Source of the DNA: Saccopteryx bilineata
Taxonomy: Eukaryota; Chordata; Mammalia; Chiroptera; Emballonuridae
Assembly (NCBI RefSeq): GCF_036850765.1
Contig: NC_089501.1
Location: 12,996,997-13,060,996 of the forward strand
DNA length: 64,000 bases
Reading direction: 5' to 3'
The notes under the pieces were generated by a model that was given only the letters and a program-made list of their open reading frames with translations, did not search any database and was not told the DNA's origin. Every line of letters starts with the position of its first letter. Position 1 is the stretch's first letter. Shown here piece after piece: positions 21,824 to 33,637 of the stretch. The position numbers and the translations under genes were made by a program.

Positions 21824-22461
21824 AATGGAAAGAGATGTCACACTAACATTAACCAAAAGAAAGTTAGAGTTCACTGTATTGATGTGATACAAAGTAAACA
21901 GACATTAAGGAAAGATAAATCCATTAACATGAAAGAGGTTAATATATAATAATAGATCATGATATAATGTTTCAGAAATATATAACTGAAAGTCTGATAT
22001 ATTCACCAGGGTCCCTCTCTTATCTCAGAATTTAATCCCTCCCCATTTTCTTAGTACCAAGAAACGGCTGCAACCCCATCTGCTTTACAGCGGGTGTATG
22101 CTCCTGACTGCTTCTTAGCTTCCTGCCGTTCCCTTCACAGTCTGGAAGAGGGCTTGAGGAGAAAACCAGTCGAGTTCATTTTCCTACCCTTTCCTTCACA
22201 TCCCCACAATTTTTCTTTGCAGCTCTTCAAGATGACAGAAGCTGTCCTGGTTTTCCTGCTGCTAGTAACTGCCCCAGACAGAGTTGAGTGCCCAGGGAAA
22301 CGCTGTGGCAGAGTGTAGGCTCCCATCTGCCCTTGTTCCTCCTGACCCGGGAATGTGTGTTCTTCCGTCTTCATTGTCTCCAGCTCTCCAGTGACTTCAC
22401 CCTGATGTTTATATTTTATCCAGCTTTTCTAGTTGTCTCAGCTCCAATTTAGAAGTGAAAA

Positions 22462-22637
22462 TCTAGGTTTTTTTTTATTTTTATATAAAAATTTTCTATC
22501 GATTTGAGAGAAAAGAAGAGGGCAGGGAGAGAAGCGTCAGCTCATTTCACTTAGTTGTGCCATTTAGTTGTGCACTCATTGATTGCTTCTCATACGTGCC
22601 CTGGCCACATTTTATCCAGAGCCACCCAGCCAGGGCC
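22462..22637 (-). repeat. Old tRNA-derived SINE fragment (VES-type)
   Basis: Ends GCCACCCAGCCAGGGCC (head on minus) with TTGATTGCTTCTCATACGTG in the middle, a block shared with SINE-B. Diverged and truncated; family uncertain. Confidence 0.6.
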
Positions 22638-22900
22638 TAAAGGTTTTTAAACCTCATTTCCTCCCTCACAGGCGAGATATGAAAGAAAGAGCAAAATACT
22701 TATCTGACGATGATGATGATGACAACTCTGACATATGCATGACCTTCCAAAAGGTCCGTGCGCTGTGCCAGTATGCAAATCAGTTAGAAGTCAGTATATC
22801 CTACTTGTTGAAATAGTATCTCATTTTCATTGGTTTCAAGTGGTTTATTTTTTTATTTTGTTCTATGTTTACACACATAGCATAAAAGAAAGATAAGCTA

Positions 22901-23231
22901 GCCTGACCAGGTGGTGGCGCAGTGGATAGAGCATCAGACTGAGACGCAAAGGACCTAGGTTCAAAACCCGGACGTCCCCAGCTGGGTTGAGTGCGGAGTC
23001 ACCGGCTTGAGTGTGGGATCATAGAAATGACCCCATGAATACTGGCTTGAGCCCAAAGGTCACTGGCTTGAATTAGGGGTTACTCACTCTGCTGTAGCCA
23101 CCCGGTCAAGGCACATATGAGAAAGCAATCGATAAACAACTAAAGTACCACAACAAAAAATTGATGTTTCTTATCTCTCTCCCTACCCGTCTGTCTGTCC
23201 CTCTCTCTGTCTCTGTCACACACACAAAAAA
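22901..23231 (+). repeat. SINE-B
   Basis: Head GCCTGACCAGGTGGTGGCGC, tail CTCTGTCACACACAC plus A run. TSD AAGATAAGCTA on both sides. Confidence 0.9.
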
Positions 23232-23245
23232 AGGAAGATAAGCTA

Positions 23246-25428
23246 AATATCTGTCTTCCTTTTACAAATGATTTTCCTTTTAAAGAAATGGATCTTGTAA
23301 CTTGAAAGAAGGAGCCAGCCCAGAATTAAACTATTATTTTCAATTTTTATATTTTACTCTTTTTTTTTCAGTGATTCAAATTTATAATGAGAAGAAGGTA
23401 ATGTGATAATGGAAGTCACTGAATTATTCTGAAGTATCTGAATAAAAACTGTTTAATAGACTATAAATGTGAAATGGTAAAATAGTCAAAGAAAAGGGAA
23501 TCCTGTTATTCCAAGATTTAAATATTTTTCCAAAGAATGTGAAAATAGCCCCACCTTTATCTTCTGCGGTGATCACCTCCTTGCAGAAGCATAATCACAG
23601 CAGCGGCAGTTCCCTCCCATTGTCATCTTCCAAAAGCTTTCCAACACAGCTTCCCGGGAGAGAACTCAGAAAGGCCTTTGTCTCTACCTTTTCTCAGGAG
23701 AAAATATTCACCCAGTGAACAAAGCTAAACAAGTAACAATTTTTTTGTGTTGGGATGGCAGAAGATGAGACTTGGTATATCATTGTCATTTGTTGATGTC
23801 GATGTCCAAGACACTTCCTCAAAAAGCGAAGTGTTATTTTGTCAGTTTCTAAGTTAGCACTCATTGCTGTGGTCACCGTCTCATAAAGTTCTATCTCACA
23901 CAGAACTTAAAGTTGATTATTTTAGTTAACTGTTTTAGTAAAGTTGGATACCACTGTATAATTTACCTCCAACTAAGAAAGATGACTGGAAGAAAAATAA
24001 TGCAGTAGCCATGGCTTTAGACATGTTGAAGATAGAATCATTATATAAATGTTACCCTGCTAATTAATATCTTTTGTTAAAAATGGGGGGGGGAGGGTCC
24101 TGTGAGTTGCTCTGTTTGTCATGTTATTTTATCTAGAACTTACTATTTAAGAATATTTGTTCATTTTGGTTCGCTTCATTTTATTATATAATATGGTTGT
24201 TATTTGGTACACAGTTAATAGAACATTGTTATGTTAGACAAGAATTCGGTTCTTTATCTACCTTTTGTTTTCTTCCAAATAGCACCCAGCAGTTACTTTC
24301 CTATAACAATGACATAGATGTTTCCTTGCTCAATCGTCAGCCTAGAGATCCTTGTTTTAATAGGACAGTCAGCTGATCTCAGTTTAGCTATTTCTTAATA
24401 GTAGTTTACCTTTTTTGCTACATAGGAAAATAAAATTTTTGTTTTAAATAAGATTGGAGGTAAAACACAAACCTGATACTACCTCTTAAAACCTTTTTTT
24501 ATTCAAGTAATGTTTCTTTATTCATAGATATCCTGTTAAACTTGGTTATCTCACTGCCATTTAAATGCATAGAAGCCATTTTTATAGATGTTATAAAAGT
24601 TTACATTTATCAGTCATATATGCATATGTTATAATGGCGATTGATTTATAAGCATTTTGATAATGTAATCATTTTAACTTTATAATGATAGCTACATAAT
24701 TATAATTTCTAATTACTATAGGAAATGTATAGGAAAGACAGAAAAAGATGGTGGCTCACCTCTTAGCCGGTCTTTTAGTGGCTTATTAGAAGGCCTGGAC
24801 CTCAGATTTGTAAGTTTAGAAACTTAGTTTTATCAGTTTTCAGTGCCTTTTAATGTGTGTCTCAATATACATTCCAGCTAACTGGGCAGTGACGTCCTGT
24901 GCAGTTCTCTAAACTGAATGTATTTCTGCTAACAGGAATCTTAGCTTTCTCTGGAATCAGAAAGAGGGTGTTCCTTCTTCCCAGTCTCTAATAGTAATTT
25001 TCTCCTCATGAGGGTTAACTGCTTGAGCCTCTGGTGTTTAAAATTTTTATGCTAGTGTCATTCTCAAAATACACAGACCTACCAAATGTTTTACTTGTAA
25101 AATTTGTGAAATAAGGATTACTGTTCAGTATCAATCTGTATGTGCTGAGTATTATAACATGACATATATCATAATGTGTAACTTGTAATATTCCTGATAA
25201 TTGTTTCCTTGGAGAAATTTGGGAAGAAAATATCTGAAGACTGCTTTTTGAGAGACTTATATGAAGACATCACAGTGTCTTACCATCAAGAAAGATTTTA
25301 TGTTCTCTCTTCTGATTCTCTTACGGCTGTGTGTAATGCTTATCATATGGAGAAAGCTGCTACATTGTGATATTTGAATCTTCATTTAGCTAAGTAGTCA
25401 AAGTTTATTCTTAGTAACCGAAAGGCTG

Positions 25429-25433
<5 letters not shown>
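23246..25433. other. NT5DC1 intron, SINE-free, nothing recognised
   Basis: About 2.2 kb of AT-rich unique sequence with one short G run near 24085. No exon-like frame with a recognisable product; no repeat family identified. Confidence 0.45.
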
Positions 25434-25460
<27 letters not shown>

Positions 25461-25549
25461 AGTGAGAGCAGGGGAAATAGACCAGGAATCAAACCTGCGA
25501 CTTCCACACACTGGTCGTTGCTGTACCACTGAGCCACCTGGTCAGGGCC
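25434..25549 (-). repeat. SINE-A, short 3'-deleted fragment
   Basis: Only the head (GGCCCTGACCAGGTGGCTCA on minus, with B box) and a long A tail (T run 25434-25460) remain; the body is missing. TSD CTGAAGATT on both sides. Confidence 0.8.
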
Positions 25550-25745
25550 ACTGAAGATTATTAGTTCTCATTTACCAATTACATGATCCTCTGAGTAAGG
25601 CCTGAGATATTTTTAAATTTAAAAAAATGAGATGCTCGTCCTTATTTTATGTGTTCAGTGACTATCAAATTTTGATGTTTATATTTATGGAAGGGCTTTT
25701 GATAACCGCAGAATAATCAAATTATGGTTTGTGTTTTTTTTCCAG

Positions 25746-25861
25746 AATTACCCCTGGACTACAAATTTACAAGGTTCTCTTCAAACAATTCAAAAACGGC
25801 TGGCTACTACCCAAAGCCTCCATTGGTCTTATCACAGGATGAACCACTGACAACCCAGTAA
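25746..25861 (+). CDS. NT5DC1: NT5DC1 last coding exon with stop
   Basis: Acceptor TTTTTTTTCCAG. The two first bases complete Glu; the frame reads LPLDYKFTRFSSNNSKTAGY, then YPKPPLVLSQDEPLTTQ and TAA at 25859-25861. The LDYKFTRFSSNNSKTAGYYP block is the conserved NT5DC1 C terminus. The last residues (DEPLTTQ) differ from what I recall in human, as tails often do. Confidence 0.92.
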
Positions 25862-27427
25862 CTTATCTTTACTGAAAAATGAAGGAAGACCGATAATGAA
25901 GCAAATGTACTGTAAAAATGTTAATGTTTTAAAAAATACTGTAAAATGCTTTATAGAAACAAATTCTTAATGAAAATTGACGGAGAAATTGATGATGTTT
26001 TCCATAGGTCCTGTTTCAACTCTCATTATATCAAAATCTCAATATCTTAGAACTGGAAAGAACCTTACTAATAATATTTTATATACTACTAGTTCTAGAA
26101 TTGGAATTCACCTGGGACACACAAATATACACGCATATTTAGACCTAGGCCTAGGCCAGTGGCTCACCTGAAAATCTGATAGAAATGTAAGTTTGCACGT
26201 CCCACCCCGGACCTACAGAATTAGAAACTCTGGAAATGGGGTCAGCAATCTGTTTAATAACAGTGTGATTCTCACTAAAGTCTGAGAACCACTGGCTGGA
26301 CTATAACCTCCAGAGATTGGTTTATTTGATCTGGGGATATGGATGAGCATTGACATCTTTTATATGCCCCAGGAAAATCCAGCCTGAAGTTATAATAATT
26401 GGTCTACTTCTCTTTCATTTATAGCCAAGGACATGGATTCTGGTGAGATTAAATGACTTTTCCAAGCTATTGGGTTTTTTGCTATGATTTTGTTTTCCAA
26501 AGCAAGGAACAGAGACATGATTTCTTCTGATACCACACAGCCAGTATGGTGATACCAGAAGCCAACCTCCAGTGTTACCTATTAGAGTACCCCCTCCCCT
26601 CTAATATTAAAGGCTGTTTTGTTCATTCTCATTTACTTTAAAACACGTATTCTCAAAAGGAAAAATAAATCAGTTCTTAGAGTGAAAAAAAAAAAAAAGA
26701 TAATGCAATGGATTATAATCCTCCAAAACGCAGCATTACCCAATAAAATCTATTCCATAGTTTTTATTTTTCTCATTAAGGAGAAATATAAAGTTAAATT
26801 TCATTTTTCTCTTAGCGGGGTGGGAGCAGAATAATGGAAGAAATGTTGAGAAGAACTGCTTTACGAGGTTTTATTGGTATACTACAATCCAGGGTTGTGT
26901 TCCATGTGCTATGCATAGTCATATTAGTAGCTATTTGCTGTAAAATGTTTGGAGCCAGATAACGTTTACAATATAAATCTTGGCTATTCTTTATGTTGTA
27001 ATTTTCACTCTGTCCATTGTGAACAAGGACAGAAAACACACTGATCACTATCGTTATTTTACTTGGACTGTAGCAGAGAACTTAGCATATTGATGTATAC
27101 AATGAAAAGATAAATATTTTGTTAAAATATTTAAATGTTCAAAAATAATCCCAAATAATTTATGGGAATGAGTATCTCAGGGTAGGTTAACAGTTACTGA
27201 AATCATTTTTTCAGAGTCAGTATGTTTCTCTGATATATACTAATATAATAATGTGTTTGAAATTGATTTCCTAAATCTCATTGGAATAAGTTAACGAGCG
27301 TACATAATCAAGCTTAAGGCTCAGTGATAAATGCTATCTCATGTATACTTTTAATACACATTTAATTTCTTTTAAATAAAACTATTTTTTCTTACAATTT
27401 ATTTTGTGAATGGCAAAGAATAATAAA
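25862..27427 (+). other. NT5DC1: NT5DC1 3' UTR (candidate)
   Basis: From the stop codon to the AATAAA hexamers at 27375-27380 and 27422-27427. No SINE has inserted here. A MER5A-like relic lies at 26157-26296. Which hexamer is used cannot be decided from sequence, and earlier AATAAA sites exist (for example near 26665). Confidence 0.4.
26157..26296 (-). repeat. MER5A-like hAT relic
   Basis: CCAGTGGCTCACCTGAAAAT at the left and TAAAGTCTGAGAACCACTGG at the right are MER5A ends; the middle has CCCACCCCGGACCTACAGAA. Lies in the probable NT5DC1 3' UTR. Confidence 0.65.
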
Positions 27428-27654
27428 CCTTTAAATGCTTATAAATCACTATTGTTAATGTGAAAATGAGAACTCCAAAATAAGAAGTTAATTGCACTTT
27501 TTGGTCACTGAGGAGTGAAAAAAAATTCACTCAGGTCAGAAGTTCTAGTCCCACTTTTACTAGTACCCATCTAAAGAATCTGAACAGGTTAATCACCTAA
27601 TTTGACCTCAATTTTCCCCATCTTGTTGAAAGAGAAGGTGAGAGTTTATTTCCA

Positions 27655-27752
27655 CGTTTCCTTCTGGTTTGATCCCCAGTCAGGACACATACAGGAACAG
27701 ATGGATGTGTCCCCCCCTTCTCTCTTGAAAATAAATTAATTAATTACAAAAA
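27655..27752 (+). repeat. SINE-D (VES-type), 5'-truncated
   Basis: TTCTGGTTTGATCCCCAGTC (B box region), ACAGGAACAGATGGATGTGT and an AATAAATTAATTAATT tail. The head is missing. Confidence 0.6.
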
Positions 27753-27760
27753 TTAAAAAG

Positions 27761-28128
27761 GCCCTGGTTGGTTGGCTCAACAGTGGAGCATCAGCCTGGC
27801 TTATGGAAGTCCCAGGTTCAATTTCCCAGTCAGGGCACATAGGAGAAGCAACCATCTTCTCCTTCTTCTCCACCCCTTCTCTTTCTCTCTCTCTTCTCCT
27901 CCTGCAGCATGGCTCCAATGGTTGAGTAAGTTGGCCCCAGGCGCTGAGGATTGCTCCATGGCCTGACCTTAGGTGCTAAAATAATAGCTCAGTTTCCGAA
28001 CAACGAAGCAGCGGCCCCAGATGGGCAGAACATTGCCCGGTAGGGGGGCCTGTGGGTGGATCCCAGTCGGGGCACATGCAGGAGTCTGTCTCCCTCCTTC
28101 TCAATAAAAAAAATTAAAATATAAAAAG
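27761..28128 (+). repeat. SINE-A, diverged
   Basis: Head GCCCTGGTTGGTTGGCTCAA, B box GGTTCAATTTCC, A-rich tail. Located just beyond the presumed NT5DC1 3' end. Confidence 0.85.
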
Positions 28129-28902
28129 AATATTGAGGTAGCAAAAACATCAACTGAACCTAGAATTACAATCTAAAATAACTACTGAGTTTGTTTAACT
28201 CTAAATTGAAATCGAGTATTATTTTCCCACCAATTCACATCCCAGAATAATTCCATATAAAGTTTATATATGTACATATAATTATATATGTGTACTGTAT
28301 ATGTATACACAGACTTTTAGAGAACTTGTTTGAATGAAAAAAAAAATGTGTGATTATTTTATATAACAAACCAGCATAAAATGGAGTGTCAAACTACTCT
28401 TTGGATATGACTGACTGAATGTCAGAATCACATGAATAGTTGTTGTTTTTTTCAGGTGACGTTGCAGTAGCGTTCCCTTACCCCTTCTCAGGCTCTTGAT
28501 AACAAGGTTATCAGAGTTAGCTTTCAAATCAGTGCAAGACTGGGATGTATTCGAGAGAGAACTCACCTAGTATGGTCCAGTTACTGCCCTTGAAAATACT
28601 TGGGCATCTAGTCCATATAGGGTGAACTCAAAAGAAGGTAAATTCTTGTTGGTCTCTAGAATCATCCTCAGCAATATGGTGAAAACATCATAGTAATGAG
28701 TGCTGACTTCTTACCAGGCTACTGTATGTACCTTATTTACTCCCTACAACAATCATCTGAGGAGTGCATAATTATTAAAGTTCTACAGATGAAGGAATTG
28801 AAAATCACGGAGGTTAAATTGTACGCTTCCTCAAATGAGGTCTGTATAATGAAGTCTGCTCTTGGAAGCCACAGATTCTAAAGGCATCAATAAGCAGGTC
28901 TA
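28129..28902. other. Intergenic, nothing firm
   Basis: Contains an AT-rich TATATG/TACATA stretch near 28265-28310 and a weak MIR-like stretch at about 28730-28830. Confidence 0.4.
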
Positions 28903-29253
28903 GCCTGACCAGGCGGTGGCGCAGTGGATAGAGCGTTGGACTGGGATGCGGAGGACCCAGGTTCGAGACCCTGAGGTCACCAGCTTGACCGCGGGCTCAT
29001 CTGGTTTGAGCAAAAAGCCCACCAGCGTGAACCCAAAAGTCACTGGCTCCAGCAAGGGGTTACTCAGTCTGCTGAAGGCCCACGGTCGAGGCACATGTGA
29101 GAAAGCAATCAATGAACAACTAAGGTATTGCAACACGCAATGAAAAACTAATGATTGATGCTTCTCATCTCTCTCTGTTCCTGTCTGTCTGTCCCTGACT
29201 ATCCCTCTCTGTGACTCACTCTCTGTCTCTGAGAAAAAAAAGAAAAAAAAAAA
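28903..29253 (+). repeat. SINE-B
   Basis: Head GCCTGACCAGGCGGTGGCGC, B box GGTTCGAGACC, AAAAAAAGAAAA tail. TSD AGCAGGTCTA / AGCAGTTCTA. Confidence 0.9.
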
Positions 29254-29633
29254 AGCAGTTCTACTTTCTTCATAGTCAGGTTTAAATATTCACCATGACT
29301 ACTTTAAATTCTCCTTTCTTGTGTTGAGGAAACCAAAGTAGAGGAGTAATGAAAACTAGTCCAAGTAAACTTGGAAGAGAGGAAGGGTATCTGGGCCTGT
29401 GGAAAAGTTGGGGCATTACTTAACAACTACAACAGCACAGACATCCTGTCAGGTTCTTGTACCTGGCACCTGTGCTCAGACTCACTTAAAAAAAAACAAA
29501 CTATTTTACTTTCTTGGTACTTTGGCTTTGGTACTATCTTGGTAAAGATCAAAGCTTAATAAAGTTTAACAAAGTTTAATAAGTTGGAATACATTCCTAA
29601 GTACCTGTTAAAAGGAATCACCATGCTGAATTA

Positions 29634-29993
29634 GCCCTGGCTGGTTGGCTCAGTGGTAGAGCGTTGGCCTGGCGTGCAGGAGTCCTGGGTTTGATTCCCG
29701 GCCAGGGCACACAGGAGAAGCGCCCACCTGCTTCTCCACCCCTCCCCCTCTCCTTCCTCTCTGTCTCTCTCTTCCCCTCCCGCAGCCAAGGTGGCCCGGG
29801 CGCTGAGGATGGCTCTGTGGCCTCTGCCTCAGGCACTAGAATGGCTCTGGTTGCAACAGAGTGACGCCCCACTTAGGCAGAGCATTGCCCCCTGGTGGGC
29901 GTGCTGGGTGGATCCCAGTTTGGCGCATGCGGGAGTCTGACTGCCTCCTCATTTCCAACTTCAGAAAAATACAAAAAAAAAAAAAAAAAAAAA
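29634..29993 (+). repeat. SINE-A, very recent
   Basis: Head GCCCTGGCTGGTTGGCTCAG. The TSD GAATCACCATGCTGAATT (29615-29632 and 29994-30011) is identical over 18 bp and the A tail is ~23 pure A. A short deletion removes part of the GGCTCCATTGGAGCAAAG block of the body. Confidence 0.94.
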
Positions 29994-30027
29994 GAATCAC
30001 CATGCTGAATTGAGAAAACACTACCTA

Positions 30028-30197
30028 GCCTGACCTGTGGTGGTGCAGTGGATAAAGCATCAACCTGGAACACTGAGGTCTCCGGTTCAGAACCCAGGAC
30101 TTGCCTAGTCAAGGCACATATGGGAGTTGATGCTTCCTGCTCCTCCCCCTTCTCTCTCTCCCCTCTCTCTAAAAATTAATAAAAATCTAAAAAAAAA
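30028..30197 (+). repeat. SINE-C, recent
   Basis: Head GCCTGACCTGTGGTGGTGCA. TSD AACACTACCTA on both sides. Only 17 bp right of the SINE-A ending at 29993. Confidence 0.92.
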
Positions 30198-30648
30198 AAC
30201 ACTACCTAAATTTAATAGCTGTCAATATTTCTTTATACTTTGTAGAAGCTAAATTTCATAATTAAAATATTTAAACTTTTGGTGCATTTACTCCTGTTGA
30301 TAAAAGGAAACTGCTAATTTCATTCATTTATGCAGCAAACATCAAGATTACATATGTAAATCAGGAGTATTTTAATCTGTAATGTGGAATCCTGTATTAA
30401 AATAAGTGATAAAAAGTACCTCTTTCAGAAACCATTCATGAATGGGTTAAGAATAACTATCTGAGGCCTGAATATGCACATTAGTAGGGTTTTGTTTTTA
30501 TTCCATTTTTAGAACAGTTGTCTGATACAGAAGGTAGCCTGAAATCAGAAAATTTAAGTCTGTGTGACTTGCATCTTAGGCAATTTTGCTTCAAGTTTCT
30601 GAGCCTCTTTCACTACTACTTAAATGGAGATAGTAAAACTCACTTCTG

Positions 30649-30962
30649 GCCTGACCAGGTGGTAGCGCAGTGAATAGAGTGTTGGACTGGGACTCGACCC
30701 ACATTCGAAACACTGAGGTCACTGACTTGAGCATGGGATCATAGACATGACCTTGTGGTTGCTGGCTTGAAGCCCAAGGTCGCTGGCTTGGGCAAGGGGT
30801 CACTCCCTCTGCTGTTGTCTCTCCGCCCCCCAACCCCCTGTCAAGGCACATATGAGAAAGCAGTCAATGAACTAAGGACGACTTGATGCTTCCCATCTCT
30901 CTTCTTGTCTGTCTGTCTCTCCCTATCTGTCCCTCTCTCTGTCTCTGTTTGGGGGGGGGGGG
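30649..30962 (+). repeat. SINE-B ending in a G run
   Basis: Head GCCTGACCAGGTGGTAGCGC and the normal body, but the tail after CTCTGTCTCTGTTT is a run of 12-13 G instead of A. The 300 bp before it are unique with weak MIR-like similarity (30480-30640). Confidence 0.85.
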
Positions 30963-31113
30963 AGCATCAGGATTATGAAGTTAACATGAAAACAAGTGGA
31001 AGTGCCTGACATATCTTAAGATTGTGAAGCCAGGGAATGTGTATCTGAAGTAAAATAGATCACTAAGGTTCAAATAATTAAGAATATGGGTAAATTTGGG
31101 GGGTTGTTTTTAA

Positions 31114-31453
31114 ACATTTTTTTTTTTTAATTTTTATTTTTTACAGAGACAGAGTAAGTCAGAGAGGGGGAAAGACAGGAACGGAGAGAGATGAGAAGCA
31201 TCAATCATTAGTTTTTCATTGCGCGTTGCAACACCTTAGTTGTTCATTGATTGCTTTCTCATATGTGCCTTGACCGCGGGCCTTCAGCAGACCAAGTAAC
31301 CCCTTGCTGGAGCCAGCGACCTTGGGTTCAAACTGGTGGGCTTTTCCTCAAACCAGATGAGCCCGCACTCAAGCTGCCGACCTCAGGGTCTCGAACCTGG
31401 GTCCTCTGCATCCCAGTCCGACGCTCTATCCACTGCGCCACTGCCTGGTCAGG
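31114..31453 (-). repeat. SINE-B, recent
   Basis: Head at 31453 on minus (GCCTGACCAGGCAGTGGCGC). TSD TGGGGGGTTGTTTTTAA on both sides. Confidence 0.93.
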
Positions 31454-31471
31454 CTGGGGGGTTGTTTTTAA

Positions 31472-32929
31472 TAAAGAAAACTGACTTAAGGAAACTTGAG
31501 TTAACTGAGATAAAGCAGAAGCAGAAGCAGCAGCAGCAGTAACAAGGAGAGGTAACTGAGTGAGGAAGGTCTGAGAAGCCTTTTCTGGGTGGTCTGGCCT
31601 ATGGGTGTCTGAGCTGAATGCCCAGAAATGATGAGAAATTGTTGTCAGGACCAGGGAAATGACAAAATGTGTCACTACTACTCACTGGGCAGAATGCCAG
31701 AGCAGACCAAAATAATAATATATACTTATTTAGTGAAAGAATGAGAGAACCTCTTAGCTTGTCTGGAGGCCTGCATAAAGAATAAAATTGTGTCTAAAAA
31801 TGAGAAAAAGTATAATGCAAAGTAATGAAACAGGGCTGTAGGAGTGAACTGACTGGTTAATAGTACAACCTAGAGAATGTCTGACTGGGACTAATTTTAT
31901 TAAACAGCAGAAACCACGGTCATCTCTGACAAATGAGTGCCACCAGCTGAACAGAAAAATAAATGGTAATGGTTAGAAGCTCATAATAAACTAAGGGCAA
32001 CAAAATCACATCTTTTTATTATATCCAGAACCAGATAACAGAGAATGCTTGAAACTGGTGGTTGACAATGCAGCAATCAACCATTCAATTGAAAAAGTAA
32101 AATGAACATTGTTAAAGGGGAGTTAGGACTAAGATGGGTGTAAAACTTGGAAAAGAAAATTTAGCTTTCCAATATTTAAAAGTTCTCCAGGTCTAGAAAA
32201 ATTACACTTCAGCAAGTAGACCTTGCTAGAAAGAATTGCCCCCAAGAGTCAGCAAGCCTGTTTAACTACAGATACAATTCAGTAATTTGGGGCCAACTGT
32301 CAGATTTTTTAGATGGTTAAAAATACATGGTCACTTTCAGATCTTGCAACACCCATAGCCCCCTCTACTACAGAGGATGCGGAAATCGGTATTTCCCAGA
32401 CCTTCCAGTATGTAATAGCTGCTGAATAACAAAACATTCCTCGCATTGAAGTTGTGATGTCTGATGTCACTTGTTTGTAGACATTACATTTAGGTTAGAT
32501 TTTGTTGTTCTTCTTTCTCTTTAAAGCACCACATTGTTGTAGGAAACGAATTTAAGTAGCACTTACAGAATACACGGTGTTTAATTTTTCCAAAAGTCTT
32601 ATCTTAAGCTGCTTAAGAAAAGAATGAGACCAAGGGAAAATGGGGGTTATGGTTAACATATACTACAATAAGGATACTCCACAGAAAGCAGTTAAGTGAT
32701 AAATCAACATATGGTGCTTCAATATCCACCAAAAACATCACTGGCCATAAAGAAAATGATTCTGTTCATGAGTATGCAGCTACAGTGGGCCTATTTACCA
32801 CTTTCCAAGAAAAAAAAAATCTTAGGTTTGGTGGCTGTTGCCTCTTTTTAACCTTCAGGATGTGGCTTACTGTGACCATTTGACAACTTTAATATTTGCA
32901 ACTTTATATTAATCTAGACAACAGAGAAC
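31472..32929. other. Intergenic between NT5DC1 and TSPYL4 3' ends
   Basis: No SINE or other recent element. Unique AT-rich DNA with no recognisable gene. A short GCAGAAGCAGAAGCAGCAGC stretch lies near 31516. Confidence 0.45.
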
Positions 32930-32935
32930 TTTATT
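32930..32935 (-). terminator. TSPYL4: Candidate TSPYL4 polyadenylation signal
   Basis: AATAAA on the minus strand about 2.7 kb past the TSPYL4 stop, at the end of a SINE-free stretch. This would give a 3' UTR close to the length I recall for human TSPYL4. Other hexamers exist, so the choice is tentative. Confidence 0.4.
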
Positions 32936-33613
32936 AATTTTTATTTTGGTGAAAACAAATACAGCAGAGTGACAGATTTTATGTTTTCTTCAAGCACATA
33001 GGAGAAAACAGAAGCACTAAGGATCCTTGTTTAGTTTGACAGCAATTCTACAAGTACTTACACTGGGTTAGGAACATAAAATATCAAGTACCACATTATT
33101 ACTAGGGCAAAACATACCAAGTAAGACAGTCATGGTTCTCTTCTTGAGATTACTTTCACAAGACGGTGACATGTGCAAAATTTCTTCAAAGATCACATTA
33201 TTCAACCTATATTTCTAAGGATAGAGCTATATATGAAGAGAGACCAGAACAAGCTGATAATAGTAATAATATTCACAGACATCTTCACACCATACAGGAA
33301 ACAAGTTTGATATTTTGCACACATTCTCAATTACAAGCAAAATGCAGTCCTATAAATATCAATTTTGCCAGCAAGCTAAAGTGGAGGAAGGAATTAGGAT
33401 TTTACTCAACCAGTGAAATAAGCATACTACATCATCAATCTTTCACATGTAAAAGGTCACTCCTAAAATATATAATTGAAAACATCCAGATTTGCATTTT
33501 GTGTAAGAAAAAAAATGGTGAACTCAAGGATATAGGAAAAATTGGGGGAAACCCTCTTCCAAGCATCCTCTTTGATTCTCCCACCTCTCCCAGGAAAGCC
33601 CTGAGCCTCCCCT

Positions 33614-33637
33614 CCCCCCCCCCCCCCCCCCCCCCCC
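33614..33637. repeat. Homopolymer C24 (G24 in the TSPYL4 sense)
   Basis: Twenty-four C in a row, followed by GGG. Such a tract is prone to length change and to sequencing error, and its G strand can form quadruplexes. Confidence 0.85.

Larger units (their letters stand above)
1..27427 (+). other. NT5DC1: NT5DC1 gene, 3' part (six last coding exons, introns, 3' UTR)
   Basis: Six exons at 1774, 4639, 13097, 14707, 19404 and 25746 join in one open frame that I recognise as the C-terminal ~60% of NT5DC1, a HAD-superfamily cytosolic-type 5'-nucleotidase domain protein whose exact substrate is not established. The human protein is about 455 residues; about 275 are encoded here. The first catalytic HAD motif (DxDxT) is in exons left of the window. 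Introns total about 23 kb and are full of SINEs, L1 tails and a mariner/LTR composite. In human, COL10A1 lies antisense inside this gene; no collagen Gly-X-Y sequence is visible here, so it must lie further left. Confidence 0.9.

Noticed and set aside
22674..22816. Exon-like stretch after CTCCCTCACAG with a run of Asp codons
   Set aside because: It reads in frame for only about 45 codons, does not fit between the NT5DC1 exons at 19404 and 25746 (whose phases join directly), and matches no protein I know.
1..25745. COL10A1, expected antisense within NT5DC1
   Set aside because: No Gly-X-Y repeats or C1q-like domain is seen on the minus strand; it probably lies left of the window.
29640..29700. 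tRNA-gene-like A and B boxes
   Set aside because: These are heads of tRNA-derived SINEs. They lack a closable cloverleaf and are followed by SINE bodies and A tails.
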